Assembly: GCF_040869045.1 (NCBI RefSeq) | Contig: NC_090320.1 | Span: 243,536,978 to 243,600,977 of the forward strand | Length of the DNA: 64,000 bases | Direction of reading: 5' to 3' | Source: Eurosta solidaginis | Lineage: Eukaryota; Arthropoda; Insecta; Diptera; Tephritidae | In this document: one piece after another, positions 22,346 to 33,216 of the stretch | Numbering within the stretch: position 1 is the first letter of the stretch | Layout of the letters: each line of letters opens with the position of its first letter | The notes under the pieces: generated by a model | What the model was told of the DNA's origin: nothing | The model's input: the letters and a program-made list of their open reading frames with translations, nothing else | Database searches by the model: none | Position numbers and translations under genes: made by a program

Positions 22346-23758
22346 ATTTACCTGAAGCAAACTACGATAGGAAGTGACCGAAATTTACACATTGTTGTGT
22401 GAAATTACAAAGCATGTATACTTTTGCACACTTCTTGCCTAAAACTACGTACTTTTCGGGTGTAAATCAAAATATTACACGTTTTTTTATAGTAATATCA
22501 TCCATTTTTTTTATTTTCAACATGAATACGTACAAAAAATGGGTATTTTTACACCAAAAAATTATTTCAACAGGAATTTACCCCCATTTTAATCTTAATT
22601 TCATACAAAAGTTTTAGAGTGTACCCAAAAATCGTCTTCCGTAAGAAGCTATAACACAGTTTCTATTATAGAACAAATTTTCTTACCAAAACTCTTTGAA
22701 TTTAATTGCTTTTTATAAGCTTTTATTTACTTTCACTTTTGTTGTCTGTAATGGAATCTTGCAAGTTAAATTTGATACACTTCCCGGTGTCCGATTGAGC
22801 TGAAATTTTGCACACATGTATAACTCCGATGACAATGCAATATTACTTTGTTAGAATTCGATAAATTAATCGATAACACAGTTATCGGTAAAGATTTGTA
22901 TTTACTTTGGCATAACAGCCTAAGTCCCATACAAACACGCCCTACCTATCCGTGGATTGTGATATTTGGACGTGGTGAATCACGTGTCACGCGTGGTGAA
23001 TCTCATCGCTTGCGAAAAGCGGAGACACAACCCTCTGTTGTATTTCTGTGTATAACCAACATAGCTGAATTTTTAAGGCTGTTTAACCCTGTAATCTTTT
23101 CTGTAATTTATTTTGCTTTTGGAAAAATTACCTATTTGAAAAAAGCTGGCTGAAAAATATTGGCATAACAGCTTAAGTTAAATCAAGAATGGAAAATCTT
23201 TGGAAAATTTGAGCAGATGTGGCAATTTCGAGCGTCCGTTGAACGAAATATTGACAATCTGCTGATCATCGCTAAGAAATTAGCGACATTCCATCAACTA
23301 AGCAGCACTTTAGCAATACTACTGTTATTATTTGGCCGCTCAAAAACACAAATATTAATTGTGCATTAAATCTAAAATATACAAATACACCATAATAATT
23401 TACACGGCCAAAGCCATTATAATTCACACGGGTCATCAATTCTTTCTCTGATTCAAAATCTGAACTACCAGCGCTACCGTCAACAGCTCAGTGTCATCAC
23501 TGCCAGTAGCGCCAATAACACCAATCTCGTGCCTGACACACAAAAGTCGTTTCACTCAATAGCGCAAGTAAAATGTACTACGCACTCACTACTAAGAAGC
23601 GTCAAAAATTCGCTTGGAGTAATTTCGTCAATGAGCTACCATTGAGCTGGCACCGCATTGGCGCTGGCGCCATGCAATTTACATCACTAAAATTGCGCGA
23701 ATGCCCAGGCTCATGACTTCAATACTTATATTTACAATGCTTTAAACTTTAAATACAC
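22346..23758. other. No gene recognised
   Basis: AT-rich sequence with short frames (22399-22617 and 22848-23153) lacking known motifs. GGCATAACAGCYTAAGT occurs twice (about 22909 and 23161), the only internal repeat noticed. A GC-richer part with GGCGCTGGCGCC lies near 23660. Confidence 0.35.
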
Positions 23759-23978
23759 CAGGCATGCTTAACGAACGAAACGATATCATTTCGTTACGAT
23801 AATCAACGCTAATAAACGAAACGAAGTCATTTCGTTTCGTTTATTAACGTTAAGAACGTCAAATTAACGTTAATTTAACGATCTTAACGTTAATAAACGA
23901 AACGAAGTGACTTCGTTTCGTTTATTAGCGTTGATTATCGTAACGAAATGATATCGTTTCGTTCGTTAAGCATGCCTG
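23759..23978. mobile_element. Palindromic hAT-type MITE, 220 bp
   Basis: It starts CAGGCATGCTTAACG and ends CGTTAAGCATGCCTG, and nearly the whole element pairs with itself (ACGAAACGATATCATTTCG with its complement). It is flanked by the exact 8-bp direct repeat AAATACAC at 23751-23758 and 23979-23986. CA..TG ends and an 8-bp target duplication fit the hAT superfamily. A longer relative is at 49591-50181. Non-coding. Confidence 0.85.
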
Positions 23979-24090
23979 AAATACACCTCTGAAGTTGCTG
24001 CGCATAAAATGTGTACTAATAAATTCCAATACGCATTATACGCAGATGTAACTGATATATGTGTTTTTGTTTCACCCCCTATACTTATAT

Positions 24091-24800
24091 TTAAAGCTTT
24101 TATAAGAACAAGCTTCTATTACTTGTTAATAAAACGAACTAAAAAGTAAAAAATAAAATTAAAGAAAAAAAAATTTTTTTAAAAATAAGCTTTTATTATT
24201 TTGGTTAATAAAATTAACTAAAAAGTAAACAATAAATTGACTCTAAAGAAATATAACACTTTATAAGTTCATTGTAAGCTTAAACGATAATTAGGCTTTT
24301 TCGTCTGCGACAAAAAAATTCTGTATTGTACATAATTATATATTTTTAACATTAAAACTTTACACCTAAATTATTAAATCTTACAGTTTATATCACAGTC
24401 CTAATTGTTCTAATAAAAGCGTGTTACATTGCGATAGCAAGAAAAGGAGATCCTAAATGTTCTTAATTATACCATCAAAATTTAACACGTTTTTTATTAG
24501 AACAATTAGGACTGTGATATAAACTGTAAGATTTAATAATTTAGGTGTAAAGTTTTAATGTTAAAAATATATAATGATGTACAATATAGAATTTTTTTGT
24601 CGCAGACGAAAAAGCCTAATTATCGTTTAAGCTTACAAAGAACTTATAAAGTGTTATATTTCTTTAGAGTCAATTTATTGTTTACTTTTTAGTTAATTTT
24701 ATTAACCAAAATAATAAAAGCTTATTTTTAAAAAAGTTTTTTTTTCTTTAATTTTTTATTCGAACTTGGTTTTATAATTCTTATGAAGGGCTTAATTAGG
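24091..24800. repeat. Long near-perfect inverted repeat (hairpin), arms >300 bp
   Basis: The arm at about 24091-24431 pairs with about 24490-24800, with few mismatches. An example is CAGTTTATATCACAGTCCTA against TAGGACTGTGATATAAACTG. The loop is about 58 bases. The inner edge of both arms carries TAATAAAAGCGTGTTA or its complement. A transcript crossing it would form a double-stranded stem of roughly 300 bp. No coding frame and no clear target duplication were seen. It is probably a foldback transposon. Confidence 0.82.
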
Positions 24801-24959
24801 AAGAGCGCTCCAAGGCCATTAACAGTTTTTTTTTTAACTATCGTACTTTACGCTAAATATCTATAATGGTAATGTAGTACGTGCCATAAATATATTGCCG
24901 ATTTTGTAATTGCTTAAACTTAAATCAAGCAAGAATGGAAAATTCCAAAGTGATACTAA

Positions 24960-25320
24960 CGGTTTCTGATTCATGACTTATAAAAATTTCAAATTTTCTT
25001 CTCCTCAATGTTGGCAGTGCCATTTATAAAAATTTTGCTCAATTTCTATTTTGCGTTATAAAGGTAGTCGACCTGTTTGTTTCATCATTTTGCCAGTAAT
25101 TATTAATCAGGTTTCCCATTTTTTCGATTTTTCGAATTTTCAATATTGAAAATGATCGAGTGGAAAATCTTGCGATTGAGCGAGGCTATTTTTCATTCCG
25201 TGCATTTTCAATGCCAAAATATTCTGGATCAAGATAAGCCAGTGTACCAAATTTTGTGACGAAATATCAATTTTTAGTCAAGTTATTGTGTTAACGGCCG
25301 GACGCAAATAGCTTAATTAA
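24960..25320 (-). mobile_element. Helentron-like element fragment, second subfamily
   Basis: The minus strand starts GCGTCCGGCCGTTAACAC at about 25306 and continues AATAACTTGACTAAAAATTG, CCAAATTTGG-like and ACTGGCTTATCTTGATCCAG. This parallels 15186-15300 of the element at 15033 (GTCCGTTAACACGATAAC and on). Both ends are missing. Confidence 0.5.
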
Positions 25321-27137
25321 TAACGGGTATAATAATATTGAAACTGCTTTGTTTAATAAGACATATGTACATACAAAGCTAGATATGTATAAACAAAATG
25401 TACAATAATAAAATGATATACAAATGTTTTTTTATTCTTTCTAGATAATAACAAATATAGTCAGACAAGTAAAAAATGATTCGCCATACTGTCAAATAAA
25501 AAGAGTTGCTTGTTTTTCTAACAGGAAATTGATAAAAATAAGAATTTTGTGCGAAACGAAGCCATTTATTTGAACAATTGCTTGCGTTAACAAATACTTA
25601 TGTATATACATATATGCGACAATTTGTTTAAATGGCTTAAGTTGGCTCAGGGAGAAATGATAATAATAATGATAAATGCGCTCATTCTTCAACATATTTT
25701 AGAGGATCAACAATTCACTTTTTTTGGGCTTCGCCGGTTGTGACGTGAAAAGTTGTAATTGGTATTGTCCTGAAACATAATGCATGTATAGGTTTTATAC
25801 TGGTGAAAATGCTCCACTCAGACTAAGGAGACCTTAACTGGTATGTCTAGGTTGCGATTTAGGGTTCGCGAATTAGATGTGCTCCGATATAAGTACTTTC
25901 AGGTACTACTTCGGCAGCCTTGGCGATAAAATGTTGATCTGCCAAAATATTCGGGTAATCTCATCTTGATATTTTGCTCTACAAGGATGGCCCCTTAAGG
26001 TTAAGGAATTCATAAAATTTATAAAGAATAAATTTGTAAACTAGCCACTGTGTTGTAAGCTACTATTCATGCTTTAAAAAATAGGCTGGATAAATCGTTA
26101 AAGTTATAGTTCTGGTCATAAAACGCTTGAACTCAAAATCGAAATATGCTTCGAACCATACCTATATCATACAATACATTATAGTCTCTTGTAATGTACA
26201 ACCCTTTTTTCCTTCTGCGCATCTCTTAAAATAAGAGTCTTGGATGTGAATTCAAACTGTAGAAAACGCAGTCCTTGTTCACCTAGTGGCGTTTTTCTTA
26301 ACAACATCCTGCATTATTAAAATTATTCTAGTAGCATAGTGCTCTTCAAACAAGCTGATTTACATTTGCTTGGACTACCAAAACTGGCAGAAATAATTCG
26401 ATATCTTTTGCTGGGTACTATGAAATGCTCTTAAGAAGTCAATGAAGGTACACTTTTCTAATGACGCGTCTCTATTGAATTATATTTTCCAAAACCCCTT
26501 AAAGCGTCGATTCGAATATCTTGAAAATTTTTTGTTCACTGCCCACAGACCATGTTGAATTAGTAGCCCCATCCCTCGTCTATCAGTGGGCTCAGATGTT
26601 CACCTTCTAATATTCTCAGATGAAAAGAGCCAACGCCTTTGACCTACAGAAGAGATGTTCTAATATAACTAAAAAGGGAATTAAAGCATATAATTACAGT
26701 TCTAGTCTTAAGCCCGGAACCTTTACTTAGCGAGGCTGGAGGAGAGATAGCTTAAAGCCAGTTGAATACTTTTTTGTTGAATAGCCAGGATTTAAAAAAT
26801 ATTTTATGTCTAGACGTGGCATATTAGCCGACTTTGGTAACTCTTTCTTGTTAAAAGTGCTTTCCCCACTGTAACATTTACAATCCCTTTTGGTCGTTCG
26901 CACTGGGATTCCTTCGGCCTCTATTTAAACGTCTTAAGCCTTGAATACTTTTTCTTTCGTTTCTTTCCATTACTCATTAAGTTTGCTTGAAATTCTCAAC
27001 TGATTTCTGAAGTATTTAAAAGGTTTGCAATCTCAAATTCGGGTCCTCCACTGTAAAATGAGAGTGCTTTTTATGCAGAAGATCTCATTCGAAACTGAAA
27101 ATTTTTAAGATGTTACAAAGAGAACGGGTAAACTAAG
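25321..27137. other. AT-rich stretch without recognisable genes
   Basis: About 1.8 kb with only short frames (for example 25492-25695 on the minus strand, no motif). I found no inverted repeats, tandem repeats, retroelement motifs or RNA gene boxes here. It is the longest unexplained stretch of the window. Confidence 0.4.
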
Positions 27138-27602
27138 ATACAAATAAATAAAATAAAATAAAAAGAATAAAAATAAATAAAATGAAATAAAAAATTAAAT
27201 ATAATAAACTAAAATAAAATAAATTTAAATAAAATTAAATTAAAAAGAATACAATAAATTTAAATAAAACATAAAGGATTGAAGTATAATAAAGTAAAAT
27301 AAAATGAAACAAAATTAAAAAGTATAATAAAATAAAGTAAAACAAAATAAAAAAAAAAAACAAGAAAAAAATAAAATAATATTATATAAAATAAAGTGAA
27401 AACAAAATAAAATTAAATTAAATTACGTCAAATAAAATAAATTAAGTGAAAATGAATTAAAATAAAATAAAATAAAATAAGATAAGATAAATTGAAATAA
27501 AATTAAAAAAAGTTGAAAATAAAACAAAATGAAATAAAACAAAACTAAATTAATAAATAAAATAAAATAAATTATGAAATATTAAAATGAAAATAAAATT
27601 AT
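27138..27602 (+). repeat. Degenerate (AAAAT)n-type low-complexity tract
   Basis: About 465 bases dominated by AAATAAAATAAAAT units with scattered G, C and T changes. The strand bias is strong: A on the plus strand. It ends about 435 bases upstream of the MBF2-family start codon at 28038. Confidence 0.85.
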
Positions 27603-27971
27603 TTCGAATTTCGTAATCATCCAGCTAAAATTGTCTTGTCTTGTCTTTCATCATTTCAGATTGTGGGTAAATGTTTTGGTTACATAACAAAAACTAACAA
27701 TAATTCTTCAAATAGATTGACACTGAATTGAGAACACTACCCGAAGATAGTTTTCTATTACTTTATTAGCCGAGTCGGAATTCACAACAGACCTATTTTA
27801 ATTTTGCAGCCGCAACCAGAAGGTGCTGGAACTTTAAGCAAATAATTCTAATAAATCTCTGAAAAAAACTAGAGAACTTTTCGTTAATCGACTTAGCCTA
27901 TCTGAAATACATCAAGCCAAGTGAAAATTAACTCAAGCGAACAGTTTGTATTTGAATTTCGCAGTTGCAAG

Positions 27972-27980
27972 TTATAAAAT
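27972..27980 (+). promoter_or_regulatory. TATA-like box upstream of the MBF2-family gene
   Basis: TTATAAAAT lies 58-66 bases upstream of the ATG at 28038. A second, weaker CATAAAAT is at 27994. Either could position transcription start in the expected 5' leader. There is no experimental support. Confidence 0.4.
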
Positions 27981-28037
27981 ACCTAATTGTGCGCATAAAA
28001 TTTAAATTTGCGGGTTCAGAAAATTAAAAAAAAAAAC

Positions 28038-28518
28038 ATGAAATCATTTTTCGTGTTAATATTTTTAGCATTAATTGCCCTTGTAGCAGCTGATCATTTA
28101 CACTTGGGTACATGTATTAAAGGAATTGACCGTCTTTTGGAAATCACTTTCGTGTTTTCTTACGGGCAATCAGAGTGCACGACAAGTGAGGTTTATACTT
28201 ATGAACACAAGGTTTGTAAATTGATGAAATTGTGATAATCGCTTGTGACTTGTGAACAAAGTGAATTAAAATAAACATTTCTGATTTTCTTTCACATATT
28301 TTGTTCAATAGAGTATAGAAAATCCTACTGAAATTTCGTGTGTAGTAGTGCAAGATCTTTACCTGAATAGCGATGCTGCTGGATATGTTGATTTGATAAG
28401 CGGTGGGCTTGGTCATACTTTTATTAAGCTACTTTTCACTAGTGAATTGGGTCATGGTTATCATTTTCGTATCAGCATATATGGACGAAGGAAAGATTGT
28501 AAAAAAGAAATAAAATAA
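28038..28518 (+). CDS. MBF2-family small secreted protein, complete, two exons
   Basis: Exon 1 is 28038-28211 (58 codons), the intron 28212-28311 (AAG|GTTTGT donor, TTCAATAG acceptor) and exon 2 28312-28518 (68 codons and TAA), giving 126 residues. Residues 1 to about 18 (MKSFFVLIFLALIALVAA) form a signal peptide, so the product is predicted to be secreted. Exon 2 has VDLISGGLGHTF, then GHGYHFRISIYGRR and a cysteine near the C-terminus; there are four cysteines in total. This pattern matches the insect MBF2/salivary secreted peptide family. A TATA-like box lies upstream and AATAAA motifs overlap and follow the stop. Intron retention would give a 65-residue product ending VCKLMKL. The partner copy is at 1-461. 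Confidence 0.82.
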
Positions 28519-28681
28519 AAATAAATTTGATATTCAAGAGTTCACAATACAGGATATCATTAAAATATTCTTATAACTTGCGTTTGTCAGTTTTAATGAG
28601 TTATAAATAAATAAATAAAATATAAATAAAGACAAAATCAGAAACACTGATTTAAGCAGCAATCATAAAGACGAAGTCATA

Positions 28682-29081
28682 ACTCCCCCAGCGGGTTAGT
28701 GGGTTAGAATATATCCGCGGTAGGTATGCCTGTCGTAAGGGGCGACCAAAATATCGGATTCAAGGGGTTTGTGTAGCGCAGCCCTTTCAGGTTGCCAGCG
28801 CAATACATAGCTTCTCTAAACCCAATTGTCAACCTCACCTATCCGTGGCGAATCCTGTTTCATTAACAGCCGAAGCTCTGGCGACCCCGAACTCCTCATG
28901 GATCCAGGGAGTGGGAAGACGGGATGGCCTAGAAGGTCGCATGTGTTCATAACAAATCGTTCCCGAGATGGTCGGGCTTGGTACCGGAACGTAGCGGATC
29001 TGCATCCGGCAAAGGACCATCAACTCGATAACACTCCCCAAGACCTTCGGGGAGTGTCCTTATCGCTACAACAACAACAAC
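28682..29081 (+). mobile_element. SINE-like retroposon with (CAA)n tail
   Basis: It begins CTCCCCCAGCGGGTTAG, includes GTAGCGCAGCCCTTTCAGG and a CTTCGGGGAGTGT block, and ends in an ACAACAACAACAA tail. It is flanked by GAAGTCATA (28673-28681) and GCAGTCATA (29082-29090). The empty site is seen in the first duplicate at about 604-614. A second copy is at 52076-52488. No clear tRNA-type A/B boxes are visible, so the promoter type is undetermined. Confidence 0.75.
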
Positions 29082-29884
29082 GCAGTCATATCCTAATGGT
29101 AGGGCGGCGGGAATAGAAATATGACAGATCAAGTTTTAATCTCAGCTCGAGGCGAATTAAATTTCTAATTTAAAGATACGAAGATATCTGATGAGATCTT
29201 TGACAGAATGGAAACTATCTGTCAGATGGAATATTTAGTTGTTTTCAGTTTTTCTGAATTTTCATAAAAATTTGCAAATGTATAAGATGAACAGACGATT
29301 AAAATTCAAGACCACGGCCCTTAAACTTATCTACTAATAAGGCTTGGTTAGTGAAAACTTTGGTTAGAAGCTACTCCATATAAACACCGTGTTGTACAGA
29401 GGAGTAGAAATTTAGTGAAAGGGACCACGGCTTATCTCAAATAAAGAGATAATTGTATATCCCATGTATTGAAATTTACATTAAAGCTTCGACACTAGTT
29501 AATAATAAAAATAATTTACAAAAAGCAAAAAATATATACCATTCATTTTCGGGTCATCTGGCAAAGTGGAATGCGACGCCGGATGTGAGTATAAGTCGTC
29601 GTTGTACTTCAATCTGACCGGTGGTCTATGCCAGTTAAGTATAGGCACACCTTACAAGTATGTTTCTGTTACTTAAAGCTTTTGTAAAATATAATTTACC
29701 CTGAACTATGCCGTACAGTAACTAAGGTTGTACTGGAAAATACTCAAAATTCACGCCAAAGTTTACTATATTTGTGTCAAACTTGATAACAAAGGGGACT
29801 CTAGGTCACTGATTACGAAATAGAAAATTTTTTTGAAAAAGTTCAAAAAATAACCCGATATAACTGAAATTTATCTACATAGTA

Positions 29885-30150
29885 CTAGCTTATGCCCTTG
29901 GCTTTTACCCCACCTTTCTATAAAAATATGCGGGCTACGCGTAATTGGCCATGGGTGAAACATGAGTTGGTAAGATCGACTTCTGCTACAGCTAATGAGT
30001 GTTGTTGTATGATACATTCATAATTGTAACAGGATTCCCCTCACCTAGGTTAGGTTGGCAAATAGGTTGCGGAAACACTCAAGCTATAAAGGTTTGTATT
30101 GCGCTTATCAATCCCTTGAATCTCAGCTAATGACCGCCTCGAGCTTCTAT
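29885..30150 (-). pseudogene. Helitron helicase C-terminal fragment, uninterrupted
   Basis: It is the reverse-oriented counterpart of the helicase end at 7965-8220 and 32730-32990, with TTCACCCATGGCCAATTACG readable on the minus strand. It lacks the Helentron-like insertion present in its duplicate partner (1681-3735). Its orientation is opposite to the helicase relic at 31924. Confidence 0.6.
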
Positions 30151-30418
30151 ATATAACCAATCACAACCAAATCTGCACAACCCACTAGAAACCTTGCAAG
30201 GATAGTCATAGCCTAAAAATAATTTCGGTGCCACGCCCCATCTCATACAAATGGAATCTTTGGAACTGCATAACTGTGAAGGTGTTCATGCTAGAACATT
30301 GAAATTCGGTAAGGAGTTATATGAGGTCAATCCCTAACACCACCAAGAAAATGCGGGGTGAGGGAGCAGGGGGCATGGCATCTCTCGTACAAATGGAATA
30401 TATCATACTTCATATCTC

Positions 30419-30632
30419 GAAGCCGAAACGATGCTTTAACTGTCTCGAATTCGGACACATAGCAAGAAACTGCGGCACCGAAACCGATCTCAAAGGCGTT
30501 TGCTTTAAGTTCGTGGGCCAAGGGCAAGCGGCGAAATCATGCACTAACGCTAAGTGCTTATTGTGCGCTAGAAGAGGGCTCATCGGCAGCCCAGTATATA
30601 AGGAAGCGGCCCAGAAACAAAGACCTTTATGA
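30419..30632 (+). pseudogene. LINE ORF1 C-terminal zinc knuckles, 5'-truncated
   Basis: The frame holds RCFNCLEFGHIARNC (a CCHC knuckle) and then VCFKFVGQGQAAKSC, in which a Cys and a His of the second knuckle are changed. Next is CLLCARRG, the start of a third, and the frame ends at TGA 30630-30632. Such triple knuckles close the ORF1 protein of R1-type LINEs, where they bind element RNA. The stop overlaps the ORF2 start as ATGA. Confidence 0.78.
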
Positions 30633-31923
30633 GATTATTGGAACTTAATCTTAACTATTGGGAGGCAGCCCAAGATCTTCTGGCACAAACAGTTTTGGAG
30701 TTGAAGATTGACTTAGCACTTCTTAGTGAGCCCTACAGAGCGAAGACTGCGAATTGGATACAAGACGAATTGAGCAAGGCTGCTATTTGGTTCTGCAGAC
30801 ATAATCCCTTATATGCGGAGTTAATACTTAAGGAACGAGGATTTGTATGCGGTACGATAGATGGCATTTACGCTCACAGCTGCTATATACCACCTAGTAC
30901 GCCGCTGGACGCGTTCGAAAAAATCGTTGGGAAAATAGCCATGGATGCGACGTTGCGGGAGCGTTTTCTCATCGCGGGAGACTTTAATGCATGGGCTATA
31001 GAATGGGGCTCGCAGAGAACATCTCCCAAAGGGAGGGCTCTGATCGAAGCATTTGCATGCCTTGATGTAGCGCTCCTTAACGTGGATGTGCAAAACACCT
31101 TCTCAAGAAACGGGTTCGGCTCCGTAATCGGCATAACGTTTGTCAGCGCCAATCTCTACAGGTTGGCTGAGTTGAAAATCAGTGATTGCTATACCCAAAG
31201 CGATCACTTAGTGATTGTTGTGGACATCAACCTGGAGGGGGGAGGGCGGCCCACTATACAGCCACCCTTAAAAACAGAGGTTGGAATATCAATACTTTTG
31301 ACCCCGGCATAATCATGCTAATGTTGACAACAGTCGAACATAGAGGAAGTGCTAACGACATGGCGAATAAATTAATGCCTGATATTAGAGCAGCATGCGA
31401 TGCGTCAATGATTAGAAAGCCCAAGCTCAAAGAACATTGTTCCACATTTTGGTGGAACGAGCGCATACTCTCCCTAAGGAGAGAGTATATTCAGGCTAGG
31501 AGGCGCTATCAACGAACCAGAGGGAGACCGGACTTTCTAGAGTGCAGAGCTATCTACAAAAGAGCGCGACTCGCACTTAATAGAGCAATAAAAGATAGTA
31601 AGCACGAATGATTTCTTAAGCTTTGCGATGACGTCGAGAGTGACCCTTGGGGCACAACTTATAAATTGGTTTTTAAGAAATTAAAACACAAAGGAGAGGC
31701 GATGCCAACATGACCCTATTTTTTTTAAGAAACCTGGTAGATACTTTATTTCTCACGCAAAGGGAGCTAGTTTCTCCCACATCAGGTGCCGCACTAAACT
31801 CATTTGACGAGGTTACCGTCGTCGAGGTCCTTAAAGCGGTGAATAGATTGCAAGACCGCAAGTCTCCTGGCCCAGATGTGGTACCAAACAGAGCACTCAA
31901 ACTACCTCTCACTTATAACTTAT
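30629..31923 (+). pseudogene. LINE ORF2 fragment: endonuclease domain and pre-RT region
   Basis: A 227-codon frame from ATG 30629 contains the apurinic-type endonuclease blocks LNLNYWEAAQDLL, LALLSEPYR, IAGDFNAWAIEWGS and YTQSDHLVIV. These include the GDFN and SDH catalytic regions. After frameshifts near 31240 and 31620 come WWNERILSLRREYIQARRRY (from about 31450) and LQDRKSPGPDVVPNRALK (to about 31905), the region just before RT. It stops abruptly at about 31920, so RT and RNase H are missing. It most resembles the R1 clade. Confidence 0.78.
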
Positions 31924-32990
31924 AAAAAGGGAAATCACTATGGCAGTTGCTTCCTCAGGTACCGCGGATACCCTTTGTGTGGTGGACGTACAGCTCACTC
32001 CGCATTTAAATTACAACTGTTTGCAAACATCTGATATACCGATGTGCAACATAAGCAAACGGTAAACGGCACCATGACTCATAAACAGTCGCTGCAAGTA
32101 TTAGACCGAACCCTTAAGGATTTGGGGTTTAATGATCATCTCAAGGGTGGTGCCTTCCTCTTACTTGCTGGAACAAGCGCAGATGATGTAAATGCGTGCT
32201 TTTTCGTCTATCGATGACTTTACGTACAAAAATGTAACTCACTTTAAAAATATGAAAGCTCATTTTGGCAAACTTCAGCCGCAGCTTTTGATAAACGACT
32301 TCTTGAAATTGATTATGGCAAAATTCCTATTTATATTTACTATATATATTTACTGAATTTATCTTTACAAACTATAAAAGGCTTCGAGAAATGGCATTTT
32401 GGGCACCTTAAAATGAGGATGTTAATATCACTGGAACCGAGACAACTTATCACTCTATTAACATATTCGTGAAGGAATCCCAAGTTGTGCATATTCGGTT
32501 GAGTTTCTTAACTCTTTTGAGCTATCAGGAATTCCTCCTCATCGATTGAACCTTAAAAATGGGCCCATAATATTTATGCTTCGTTATTTGGATTTTCTGC
32601 GCTTGTCATTGAAGCAATTCATTTTATCGGAAAATTGTGAAAACAAAAATGTTTAAAACCAAGGCTTTCATTGATACCGATAGATATGCCTTTTCAATTT
32701 TAAATGCCTCCAAGTTCCTATACCTATCAATGAAGCTCAAGGACGGTCATTAGCTGGGATTCAAGGGATTGTTAGCGCAATACAAACCTTTATAGCTTCA
32801 GTGTTTCCGAAACCCAAATGTCAACCTCACATACGCGGGGGAAGTCATGTTACAAATATGAATGTATCATACAACAACTGTTATTAGCTGTAGCAGAAGT
32901 CGATCTTACCAACTCATGTTTCACCCATGGCCAATTACGCGTAGCCTGCATATTTTTATAGAAACGTGGGGTAAAACCCACGGGCATAAG
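31924..32990 (+). pseudogene. Helitron Pif1-type helicase, second decayed copy
   Basis: It starts KREITMAVASSGTA, directly after the LINE fragment, and follows the copy at 7080-8220 through CNISKR, the THKQSLQV-type block and FLLLAG. It then reaches the QGIV and CFTHGQLRVACIF end. The Walker A segment present at 7018 is absent because the LINE fragment occupies that position. More stops are present than in the first copy. Confidence 0.66.
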
Positions 32991-33216
32991 CTATTAATGT
33001 ATAAAGAGTAGATTATTATTTTGGTCTTGTATGTTTAATATGTATTCGTGAGTTCATTTTGGTTGGGTATGGGAGAGTTGCCAGTAACTCTCAATATAAA
33101 GGTAGGGCAGGGGCAGAGAGTATATTAAGAGGAGAATAGCACCTGACTCCTCCGCACGCTGGTGTATACATTTTTTAAGCACATCTTACTTTTGGCATAG
33201 TTCTCTGTGCAAAAAT

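Larger units (their letters stand above)
28044..33208 (+). repeat. Segmental duplication, copy 2 (partner 1-8440)
   Basis: Similarity to copy 1 starts at the window edge, so the true left limit cannot be seen. It continues through the MBF2 gene, the 3' spacer, the minus-strand Helitron fragment, the plus-strand helicase and the flank up to about 33208. Copy 2 alone carries the SINE-like element 28682-29081 and the LINE fragment 30419-31923. Confidence 0.85.

Noticed and set aside
22848..23153. 101-codon frame as a host gene
   Set aside because: No recognisable motif, no splice structure, and AT-rich surroundings.
27138..27602. Scaffold-attachment or origin sequence
   Set aside because: It is only a degenerate AAAAT-type low-complexity tract; composition alone does not support a function.
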